Positions 1 to 5,646 of a stretch of DNA of 7,167 bases are shown here, piece by piece. The number at the start of each line of letters is the position of its first letter. Within the stretch, counting starts at the first letter, position 1. The position numbers and the translations under genes are program-made. This DNA comes from an uncultured Lachnospiraceae bacterium (lineage in GTDB: Bacteria > Bacillota > Clostridia > Lachnospirales > Lachnospiraceae): NCBI GenBank assembly GCA_900313745.1, contig OMSM01000092.1, forward strand, positions 1 to 7,167, read 5' to 3'. The notes beneath the pieces were generated by a model that searched no databases, was not told the DNA's origin, and saw nothing but the letters and a program-made list of their open reading frames with translations.

Positions 1-605
1 CCGGTCCCGCCCATGAGCCGTCCGTGTTCCGCCGCTCCGGGCTCAAGAAGATCCGAAAGCTCCCGGAGCATCGCATCCCGCTCCCCTGCTCCCGCCGTGG
101 GAATCCAGATGTTCTCGATTTCCTCGGCTGCTCTCAGGGTATGGCCGACAAGATCGTCCACCGGATACCTGCTGGTCCGGAGATATTCATAGTTGGCCAT
201 GCCTCTTCTCTTATTAAGCAGCGCCTCATAGTGCTCACGCAGGAGGTAGCCGTATCCCCCGTGGAACACGGCGCACCAGAGTCCGAGGCCGGCGGTCCTT
301 CCGGCCACTTCCGCGGCGGTCTCCCGCGGAATCAGGGCCCTGCGCACGATCACCGCCCTGCTCTCCTTTGTCCCCGCGTTCTCCACGCGGCTGGTCAGTG
401 CGCCGTTGGAGGTGATGCAGTACCGGACCCCCGTTCTCTTTAAGAGTTCCCCGGACACGCCGGAAAACGGCCTTCCCGTGACGAAGACCACCTCCGTTCC
501 GCACTCCTTCGCGAGGCGGAGAGCCCGGGCGGTCCTCTCCGTCACTTCTTTCCTTCGGTTGTAGATCGATCCGTCCAGATCGACACCGATCAGCCTCACC
601 GGCAT
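1..605 (-). CDS. Cof-type HAD-superfamily phosphatase, 3' end cut off by window
   Basis: Probable cytoplasmic sugar-phosphate or nucleotide phosphatase of the HAD superfamily, Cof/type IIB-like. Reading from ATG at 605 gives 201 codons with no stop, running off the left edge; the family usually has about 260-290 residues, so roughly a quarter is missing. HAD motif I is at residues 9-13 (D9-L-D11-G-S13; the two Asp are the nucleophile and the acid/base). A TGR turn is at 43-45 and motif II is in ITSNGA (64-69). Ser13 replaces the usual Thr. Motif III lysine and the motif IV acidic cluster would lie in the missing part. The start is supported by GAGGTG seven bases upstream. It overlaps the stop of the SGNH esterase gene by 10 bp in another frame, so the two are almost surely co-transcribed and translationally coupled. 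The family is confident; the substrate is unknown, since Cof-type enzymes are broad in specificity. Confidence 0.88.
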   Translation of the reverse strand, partial: MPVRLIGVDLDGSIYNRRKEVTERTARALRLAKECGTEVVFVTGRPFSGVSGELLKRTGVRYCITSNGALTSRVENAGTKESRAVIVRRALIPRETAAEVAGRTAGLGLWCAVFHGGYGYLLREHYEALLNKRRGMANYEYLRTSRYPVDDLVGHTLRAAEEIENIWIPTAGAGERDAMLRELSDLLEPGAAEHGRLMGGT

Positions 606-1801
606 GCCCCACCTCTGTCTTCCTTATCTCCGCTTTCCAGCTTCAGAATGTGCCCGGAGAGAAGCGCCGCGGCCTTGCGGTGACTCGCCGGTCCGGGATG
701 CATCCGGCAGCCGAACTCCCCGGGAAGGGTCGCCGGAAGCTCAAGATACTCCGCGCCGCCATCCCCGCTCTCCCTGCGGTATTCCCCCACAACCTCCTCT
801 TCAAGGATGTGTTTTATCGTCTCCGCCTGGGGCTGGTCGAGCATTCCGTAGCACCAGATAATATGCGCCGCGGGGTACCAGGCGCGGAGCTTCTTCAGGA
901 ACTCTCTTCCGGCAGCGGCAAGGGCGGAGAGCTCCGCCCGTATCCTGTGCTCACTTGCCGCGGACTCCCTCAGCTCCTCCGCACTCACCAGGGAAAACCT
1001 CGGATCCACGGCACCTCCGCTCTCCTTCGCATCCGCAGCCATGTTAAGGTACCCGTAAATCCCGGAGCAGTCGTTGGTTCCAAGGTTTATCACCACATAA
1101 TCCGGCTGCCAGGACGCAAAGTCCCAGGGCTCGTAAGCCCCGAGTGCCCGATATTCAGGGCTGTCCTTTAGAAATGCGCAGAGGCGGTCGAAATACCGGG
1201 GAACTGCATTGTCGAAATTCCTGTCCCAGCTCACGTAAGCCCCCCATCCTCCCTGGGAGAAGCAGCGGTACTCCGCGTCGAGAAGCTCTGCCGTCATCTT
1301 TGTATAGCTTAGCGGAACGTCAAAGTAGATCGGCGACCACTCGTTGTCCTCGCCGGTGCCGATGGATCCCTCGCCGGTAGTGATGGAATCCCCGATGAAT
1401 TCGATCTTCCGCTTATACGGCGCGGCCGGAAGGAACTCCCCTTCCTCCGGGAGCAGGAAGGAACTGAACTGCAGTACCATCTCCGGATCAGGCTGCATGG
1501 GCTGGGTGTCCCTGAGCACCCTCACATTCCTCACCCTGCCCGGGTCAAGGCCCCTGAAGAGAAGAATCCGTTCCGTTCCTGCCGCCAGCGGCCTGCGCTG
1601 GAGCACCTCGCCGTCGATGAGGACGACGATCCACGGCTCACAGACGGTGTAGGAAGCGCTGACCTCCAGCCAGAGCTCGGACGCGCGCACGCTGACCTCT
1701 ATCCCCGAAGCGTGCCAGAATACCGTGAGCGGATCCAGTTTTCCGTTTGTGCGTCCCAGAACGCGAAGTTCCGGTATGTCCTTAAGTTTTACCTCTTTCA
1801 T
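596..1801 (-). CDS. SGNH/GDSL hydrolase with N-terminal CE2-like domain (putative carbohydrate esterase)
   Basis: A 401-residue protein with the layout of carbohydrate esterase family 2. The N-terminal beta-rich domain (about 1-125) opens with a GRT element at 16-18 and a W-H-A-S-G-I-E-V stretch near 29-36. The SGNH domain (about 130-390) has block I F-I-G-D-S-I-T with nucleophile Ser139, block II oxyanion glycine in S-Q-G-G-W-G (182-187), block III G-T-N-D (241-244) and block V H368-P. The residue three before His368, normally the catalytic Asp, is Cys365, so the enzyme may use a Ser-His dyad. No signal peptide is visible, so it probably acts in the cytoplasm. CE2 enzymes remove acetyl groups from sugars; that activity here is inferred. 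The frame opens earlier, at 1855, but ATG 1801 is preferred because GGAGAA lies about six bases upstream and the family homology begins there. It is followed by the HAD phosphatase gene with a 10-bp overlap. Confidence 0.87.
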   Translation of the reverse strand: MKEVKLKDIPELRVLGRTNGKLDPLTVFWHASGIEVSVRASELWLEVSASYTVCEPWIVVLIDGEVLQRRPLAAGTERILLFRGLDPGRVRNVRVLRDTQPMQPDPEMVLQFSSFLLPEEGEFLPAAPYKRKIEFIGDSITTGEGSIGTGEDNEWSPIYFDVPLSYTKMTAELLDAEYRCFSQGGWGAYVSWDRNFDNAVPRYFDRLCAFLKDSPEYRALGAYEPWDFASWQPDYVVINLGTNDCSGIYGYLNMAADAKESGGAVDPRFSLVSAEELRESAASEHRIRAELSALAAAGREFLKKLRAWYPAAHIIWCYGMLDQPQAETIKHILEEEVVGEYRRESGDGGAEYLELPATLPGEFGCRMHPGPASHRKAAALLSGHILKLESGDKEDRGGACR

Positions 1802-1866
1802 GACAGTTCTCCGAAAAAGTGTGCGGATCCGGAGGACGGCGGACGTCCCCGGCATTTGTTACTTTC

Positions 1867-1904
1867 CAAATAATAAAACAGACGGGTGGGAAAAACCACC
1901 CGTC
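1867..1904 (-). terminator. Intrinsic terminator after the SEC-C gene
   Basis: On the minus strand, GACGGGTGG (1904-1896) and CCACCCGTC (1889-1881) form a perfect 9-bp stem around a 6-base loop. It is followed directly by the T-rich tract TGTTTTATTATTT. It lies 34 bases beyond the SEC-C stop codon and separates that gene from the esterase/phosphatase unit. No convincing promoter could be seen in the 80 bases between it and the esterase start, so partial read-through may supply that unit. Confidence 0.85.
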
Positions 1905-1938
1905 CGCCGACTTTCCTGACTTCTTCGCGGAACCGGGA

Positions 1939-2445
1939 TCAAAGCCCTCTTCCGTGGCACTTCTTGTACTTCTTTCCGGACCCGCAGGGGCAGGGATCAT
2001 TCGGATAGATCTTGGTCTCCTTGCGGACGGTCTGGGAACTCTTCTGTTCGTGGTAGAGGCGCTGCCTGGTCTCCTCGTCGTAGATAGGCTCCCACTGGGG
2101 AAGGTTGTAAAGCCAGTCCGCTCCGGCAGCAACCATGTTCTTGTAGAGCTTCTCCTTGTCGAAGGCGAGGGACACCACGGTGTCCTCCTCCATCTCTTCG
2201 ATGGGGTTGGGCTCCTTCAGGCTGTCATTAATGCCGTCAAGAAATCCGGTCATGAAATCAAGGGAGAGGCCGAACTGCTCCGCCAGCTCCTTCACCGTGC
2301 CCTTCACTTCCTCGTCGGGGTTTTCAAGGATCTTCTCGTATACGCTCTTCTCCTTCTCGAAATAGTCGGACCAGAGCTTCTTCAAGTCTCCCTTGTTCGC
2401 CTTCTCGTCATACGCCTTGTCGCGCCATGCTTTCAGTAAAGCCAT
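1939..2445 (-). CDS. SEC-C motif protein (zinc-binding C-terminus), function unknown
   Basis: A 168-residue acidic, mostly helical protein ending in a SEC-C metal-binding motif: P-C152-P-C154-G-S-G-K-K-Y-K-K-C163-H164. SEC-C motifs bind one zinc through CxC...CH and are best known from the C-terminus of SecA, where they help contact SecB and ribosomes; they also occur in many small uncharacterised proteins. The first 140 residues carry no motif I recognise. They are rich in Glu, Lys and aromatic residues, and I see no signal peptide or membrane segment, so it should be cytoplasmic. The ATG at 2445 has AAGGAGA upstream, with a rather long spacing of about 11 bases. It lies 97 bp after thrS on the same strand, with a GC-rich hairpin between, so it may be expressed partly by read-through from thrS. 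The motif is certain; the job of the protein is not known. Confidence 0.9.
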   Translation of the reverse strand: MALLKAWRDKAYDEKANKGDLKKLWSDYFEKEKSVYEKILENPDEEVKGTVKELAEQFGLSLDFMTGFLDGINDSLKEPNPIEEMEEDTVVSLAFDKEKLYKNMVAAGADWLYNLPQWEPIYDEETRQRLYHEQKSSQTVRKETKIYPNDPCPCGSGKKYKKCHGRGL

Positions 2446-2484
2446 TGGAAAACATTCTCCTTATTCTTCAGAAATTTATTGTCC

Positions 2485-2530
2485 GCCTGCTGCCGGGCGG
2501 CCGGCCGGAGCCGGTCTCCGCACAGCAGGC
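2485..2530 (-). terminator. GC-rich hairpin after thrS, possible terminator or processing site
   Basis: Perfect 8-bp arms GCCTGCTG and CAGCAGGC enclose a 30-base very GC-rich interior that can itself fold (CGGAG...CTCCG and CCGGCCGG). The hairpin begins 12 bases beyond the thrS stop codon. On the minus strand the tail reads GGACAATAAATTTC, only weakly T-rich, so termination may be partial, leaving read-through into the SEC-C gene. It could also be an mRNA-stabilising 3' structure. Confidence 0.5.
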
Positions 2531-2542
2531 ATTAAAATCAGT

Positions 2543-4324
2543 TCATCCGATCTGAAGCTTCATATCCCGCTTCGCGATCTCCTCCTTCACCCTGGCGAGG
2601 AACTCCCCGGAGCTCATCGTCACCGACTCGTTGGTGTCGCGGTTGCGGATCGTGACCGTCCCGTTCTCCACTTCCTGCTGGCCGATGACCATCATGTACG
2701 GAACGCGGCCGACCTGCTGCGCCTCACGGATCTTGTAGCCGATCTTCTCGGAGCGGTCATCGAGCTGCACGCGCACGCCGGCTGCCTTGAGCTCCCGATA
2801 AATACCTTCGGCGTACTCCAGGCTCTTGTCGGAGACCGGGAGGATCTTCACCTGCACAGGGGCGAGCCACACCGGGAACTTGCCGGCAAGATGCTCGATC
2901 AGGATGCCCATGAAGCGCTCCGTGGAGCCGAACACCACGCGGTGGATCATCACCGGCGTGTGCTCCTCGCCGTCCGCGCCGATGTACGTCGCGCCGAAGT
3001 TCTGGGGCATCTGGAAGTCGAGCTGGATCGTGCCGCACTGCCAGGTGCGTCCGAGGCAGTCCTCGAGGTGGAAATCGATCTTCGGGCCGTAGAACGCGCC
3101 GTCGCCCTCGTTGATGATGTAATCAATTCCGAGGTTTTCCAGAGCGTTCCTTAAGCCGTTCGTGGCCATCTCCCAGTCCTCGTCGCTGCCCATATGGTCC
3201 TCGGGCATCGTGGAGAGCTCGACAAAATACTTGAAGCCGAACTTCTCATAAACCTCGTTGATCAGTTTTGCCACGCGCTCGATCTCCGCAGCGACCTGGT
3301 CCGCCGCCATATAGATGTGGGCGTCATCCTGGTGGAAGCAGCGCACTCTCATGAGGCCGTGCAGCTGGCCGGATTTCTCGTGGCGGTGCACAAGGCCCAC
3401 CTCCGCGTAGCGGAGAGGCAGCTCCCTGTAGGAGCGGGGGCGGCTCTTGTAGACCAGCATGGAGCCCGGGCAGTTCATGGGCTTGACGCAGAAGAGCTGG
3501 TCGTCGATCGTCGTGGTGTACATGTTGTCCTTGTAGTGATCCCAGTGCCCGGAGGTCACCCAGAGAGACTGATCCAGCATGATGGGCGTCTCGATCTCCG
3601 TGTAGTCGTCGCGGACATGGATCTCGCGCCAGTACTCCATAAGGGAGTTGCGCAGCGTCATGCCGTTCGGGAAGAGGAACGGGAACCCGGGACCCTCGTC
3701 CATGATCTGGAAGATCTCCATCTCGCGGCCGATCTTGCGGTGATCGCGCTTTGCCGCCTCAGCCATGAGTTTTTCATAAGCCTCGAGATCCTCTTTGGAC
3801 TTGAAGGCCGTGCCGTAGATGCGGGTCAGCATCTTGTTGTTCTGGTCGGCGCGCCAGTAGGCTCCGGACTGGTTCGTCACCCGGAAGGCCTTCAGCGCCT
3901 TCGTGTAGGTGATGTGCGGGCCGACGCACATGTCGATGTACTCTCCCTGCTGGAAGAAGGTGATCCTCGCGTCGTCCGGAAGATCCCCGATGTGCTCGAC
4001 CTTGTAGGATTCGCCGCGCTCCTGCATCAGCTGCACGGCCTCATCGCGGGGCAGCTCGAAGGTTTTGAAGGGAAGGTTCTCCTTCACAATGCGGCCCATC
4101 TCCTCCTCGATCTTCTTTAAGTCCTCATCGGAGAGCTTAACGTCGCCGAGATCGATGTCATAGTAGAAGCCGTTGTCCGTGGCCGGCCCGAAGGCAAACT
4201 GTGCCCCGGGATACAGGCGCTTTACTGCCTGGGCCATGATGTGGGCGGCCGAGTGACGGAGGATATGCAGTTCCTCCTCCGCGGGCGCGTCCGCGACGTG
4301 TCCGTCATTGTAGATAGCTTTCAA
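2543..4324 (-). CDS. thrS: Threonine--tRNA ligase (ThrRS) lacking the N-terminal TGS domain
   Basis: Cytoplasmic class II synthetase that charges tRNA-Thr with threonine using ATP; 593 residues. The N2 editing domain is intact: HSAAH (H24, H28) and CVGPH (C133, H137), the pockets that remove mischarged serine. The catalytic core (about 205-485) has the zinc ligands C285 (in PMNCP), H336 (in DDAH) and H461, with motif 2 around 308-330 and motif 3 around 465-485 (GSTERFMGILIEH). The anticodon-binding domain follows (about 486-585), including DDRSEKIGYKIREAQ. E. coli ThrRS has 642 residues with the first editing His at 73; here it is at 24, so the roughly 60-residue TGS domain is essentially absent. 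The start is TTG at 4324, seven bases after AGGAGG. The in-frame ATG at 4498 is rejected because it lies inside the T-box sequence, upstream of the terminator. Expression is controlled by the T-box leader just upstream. Confidence 0.97.
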   Translation of the reverse strand: MKAIYNDGHVADAPAEEELHILRHSAAHIMAQAVKRLYPGAQFAFGPATDNGFYYDIDLGDVKLSDEDLKKIEEEMGRIVKENLPFKTFELPRDEAVQLMQERGESYKVEHIGDLPDDARITFFQQGEYIDMCVGPHITYTKALKAFRVTNQSGAYWRADQNNKMLTRIYGTAFKSKEDLEAYEKLMAEAAKRDHRKIGREMEIFQIMDEGPGFPFLFPNGMTLRNSLMEYWREIHVRDDYTEIETPIMLDQSLWVTSGHWDHYKDNMYTTTIDDQLFCVKPMNCPGSMLVYKSRPRSYRELPLRYAEVGLVHRHEKSGQLHGLMRVRCFHQDDAHIYMAADQVAAEIERVAKLINEVYEKFGFKYFVELSTMPEDHMGSDEDWEMATNGLRNALENLGIDYIINEGDGAFYGPKIDFHLEDCLGRTWQCGTIQLDFQMPQNFGATYIGADGEEHTPVMIHRVVFGSTERFMGILIEHLAGKFPVWLAPVQVKILPVSDKSLEYAEGIYRELKAAGVRVQLDDRSEKIGYKIREAQQVGRVPYMMVIGQQEVENGTVTIRNRDTNESVTMSSGEFLARVKEEIAKRDMKLQIG

Positions 4325-4331
4325 TTGTCTT

Positions 4332-4337
4332 CCTCCT
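4332..4337 (-). promoter_or_regulatory. Shine-Dalgarno site fixing the TTG start of thrS
   Basis: The minus strand reads AGGAGG, seven bases, then TTG AAA GCT. No ATG or GTG lies nearby in frame, so this consensus site is the main evidence that thrS begins with TTG. A small hairpin (CCAGT-TTTG-ACTGG, 4357-4344) lies just upstream and leaves the site exposed. Confidence 0.85.
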
Positions 4338-4432
4338 GTCTTTCCAGTCAAAACTGGTGAGTGAATGCCTTCCTTCAGTCCGCGCGGCTCTTCTCCCGCG
4401 CACCGAGATCCGGCTTCGCGCGTCCCCGGGGG

Positions 4433-4470
4433 AAATAAAAACCCCTGGACCGCATTCGCGTCCCAGGGGT
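4433..4470 (-). terminator. T-box-controlled intrinsic terminator of the thrS leader
   Basis: On the minus strand, ACCCCTGG-GACGC-GAAT-GCGGTCCAGGGGT forms a strong stem of about 12 pairs with a small bulge, followed directly by TTTTTATTT. The 5' arm (ACCCCT) is also needed for the antiterminator paired with the T-box element, so the two structures exclude each other. This is the off switch when tRNA-Thr is charged. Confidence 0.93.
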
Positions 4471-4668
4471 GCATAGTCTTCGTACTGCACGGTTCCACCC
4501 TGACTTTTCACTCTTGTCCGGATACGCCGGAACGTCGGCACTTGCCTTCTCGCGCCGCAGCTCGAAAGAGGGTACTCCCTGTGCCTGTCCGTCCGGTCAT
4601 CTCAGCATAAAGACCGGATCTCTGGTTCAGGCAGATTCGCACAAAAGAGCTTCTTTGTCGTCGCTTTG
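4433..4668 (-). promoter_or_regulatory. T-box riboswitch leader, threonine type, upstream of thrS
   Basis: A transcribed leader that senses uncharged tRNA-Thr. The T-box element AGGGTGGAACCGTGCAG starts at 4501. It can form the canonical antiterminator: AGGG with CCCT and GTGCA with TGCAC, leaving the 7-base bulge TGGAACC. In the bulge, UGGA would pair with an acceptor end UCCA, meaning discriminator U73. Stem I runs from about 4665 to 4560. It has a kink-turn-like GCGACGACAAAG at its 5' end, lower pairing GCTC (4650-4647) with GAGC (4563-4560), middle pairing TGCCTG with CAGGCA, an AG-bulge AGAGA, and a distal stem TCCGGTC/GACCGGA whose loop holds GCTG, fitting GNUG. The probable specifier is ACC (4573-4571) on the 3' side of stem I, a Thr codon that matches the gene. 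The T-box, antiterminator and terminator are seen directly; the specifier placement is inferred from hand folding. Confidence 0.93.
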
Positions 4669-4674
4669 AGACAC

Positions 4675-4703
4675 ATCTTACTGCTGTTTTTGTTTTTTTG
4701 CAA
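4675..4703 (-). promoter_or_regulatory. Sigma-A promoter of thrS
   Basis: Minus-strand TTGCAA (4703-4698) and TAAGAT (4680-4675) are separated by exactly 17 bases. The spacer is A-rich. Transcription would begin near 4668, just before stem I of the T-box leader, which is where it is needed. Confidence 0.82.
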
Positions 4704-4788
4704 CCTCCTGTGCCCCGCAGAGTCCTCTGTTATTCCAACGGGTGAATACAGGTTTCAGGAACGCCGCGGCATTCTTCCCGAACCGCAG

Positions 4789-4810
4789 CCATACCTTCCG
4801 GAGGCTATGG
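4789..4810. promoter_or_regulatory. 22-bp imperfect palindrome, candidate operator
   Basis: The two 11-base halves CCATACCTTCC and GGAGGCTATGG are inverted repeats matching at 9 of 11 positions, with no spacer. The site ends directly before the TACAAT -10 box of the plus-strand promoter and covers its spacer and the -35 position. That placement suits a repressor, or an activator making up for the missing -35 box. No regulator gene is seen in the window. A palindrome of this quality can arise by chance over a few hundred bases. Confidence 0.4.
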
Positions 4811-4816
4811 TACAAT
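4808..4816 (+). promoter_or_regulatory. Extended -10 promoter of the MBL-MATE operon
   Basis: TGG followed by TACAAT (4811-4816) fits an extended -10 element (TGn-TAnAAT). No good -35 hexamer is seen 16-18 bases upstream (GCCATA at 17). The start site would be near 4823, giving a leader of about 60 bases to the ATG at 4882. This promoter and the thrS promoter are divergent, about 95 bp apart (-35 of thrS to -10 here). Confidence 0.6.
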
Positions 4817-4881
4817 GGTGAATGGTTTCACATATCGTTCCTGGTTCTTCCGCACCGGCACTTAATATCAGGAGGTTTCAT

Positions 4882-5646
4882 ATGGCCATACAATTCATGC
4901 GCGCAGGCCAGCAGGGCTATCTCTTCCATGATACCCTGACCGGGCTCAAATTCGGAATAGACCTCTTCCTCTCGGAGCTTCCCGGCCGGGCTGTTCCGAA
5001 CGTCCTGGATATTCCGGACCTCGCGGACGTCTCCCTTCTCTTCGGAAGCCACGACCACGACGACCACATTGACCGCAGGATGTGGACGAAGGCGGCCAAA
5101 ACTCATCCTCACCTGAAGTTCGTCGTCTCCCTGTACTTTAAGGACACCCTGCCCGGAGAGCTGGGCATCGCTCCGGAGCGCTTTATTTTCGCGGACGAGG
5201 GACATCCCGCGGATTTCGGCGGGCTGCACATCGAAGCAATACCGGCTGCCCACGAGTTCATCGACGAGGATGAACGCGGCCTTCACCCTTACCTTGTCTA
5301 TATCCTTACCCTTGACGGAGTGAAGATCTGCCACATGGGCGATACCTGCGTGTACGAGGGGATGTACGGAAAGCTTCGCGCGAAAGGTCCCTTCGACCTC
5401 CTGCTGCCTCCGATCAACGGCCGCGACGCGGTCCGTCTCGCCTCCAACTGCATCGGCAACATGACCTTCCAGGAGGCCGCTGACCTTGCCGGCGCCCTTA
5501 AGCCCGGCCTCGCGGTCCCCGGCCACTACGACATGTTCCCGCACAACAGCGAGGATCCGCAGAAGTTTATTGACTATGTCCGCGTGAAGTACCCGGAGCA
5601 GAAGGTGCAGCTCTGCCCTCCGGGAGAATGGTTTGTACTGAAATGA
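4882..5646 (+). CDS. UlaG-like metallo-beta-lactamase-fold hydrolase
   Basis: A 254-residue cytoplasmic protein of the MBL fold, in the branch that holds UlaG (L-ascorbate-6-phosphate lactonase) and related metal-dependent hydrolases. The metal motif HxHxDH is at 57-62 (H57-D-H59-D-D61-H62) after a G-S-H strand. Further ligands are probably H124 (P-A-A-H), D154 (M-G-D-T) and H215 (V-P-G-H-Y-D-M-F). The segment P-P-I-N-G-R-D (176-182) followed by G-N-M-T (192-195) is typical of this branch. It is shorter than E. coli UlaG and lacks its extra N-terminal region, so ascorbate use is not implied. ATG 4882 has AGGAGG six bases upstream; the frame opens earlier, at 4822, but without such a site. It is first in an operon with the MATE gene, sharing ATGA. 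Fold and metal site are confident; the substrate is unknown, perhaps a lactone or phosphorylated ester. Confidence 0.92.
   Translation: MAIQFMRAGQQGYLFHDTLTGLKFGIDLFLSELPGRAVPNVLDIPDLADVSLLFGSHDHDDHIDRRMWTKAAKTHPHLKFVVSLYFKDTLPGELGIAPERFIFADEGHPADFGGLHIEAIPAAHEFIDEDERGLHPYLVYILTLDGVKICHMGDTCVYEGMYGKLRAKGPFDLLLPPINGRDAVRLASNCIGNMTFQEAADLAGALKPGLAVPGHYDMFPHNSEDPQKFIDYVRVKYPEQKVQLCPPGEWFVLK

Noticed and set aside
235..612. 125-codon minus-strand open frame starting MGHAGE
   Set aside because: It is an out-of-frame shadow of the HAD phosphatase gene, Arg/Gly-rich, while the overlapping frame from 605 carries the HAD motifs.
2393..3154. 253-codon plus-strand open frame, and a 206-codon one at 1819-2439
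   Set aside because: Both lie opposite thrS, SEC-C and intergenic DNA, have low-complexity His/Asp/Arg/Leu composition and no recognisable motif.
3194..4120. 308-codon open frame on the plus strand
   Set aside because: It is antisense to thrS, rich in His, Asp, Val and Leu as expected from the reverse complement of a GC-rich gene, and has no domain or ribosome site.
4305..4541. 78-codon minus-strand frame across the thrS leader as a leader peptide
   Set aside because: It runs through the T-box, terminator and the thrS start; the structured RNA explains the sequence and there is no proper ribosome site.
4624..4626. ACC within GAACCAGAG as the T-box specifier
   Set aside because: It is on the 5' side of stem I just before the AG-bulge, where the apical part belongs; the specifier should be on the returning 3' strand, where ACC at 4573-4571 fits.
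4828..5544. 238-codon minus-strand open frame
   Set aside because: It is antisense to the MBL hydrolase gene, whose metal-binding motifs prove the plus strand is coding.
4882..5646. Calling the MBL gene ulaG
   Set aside because: It is about 100 residues shorter than E. coli UlaG and no other ascorbate-use gene is present, so only UlaG-like is supported.
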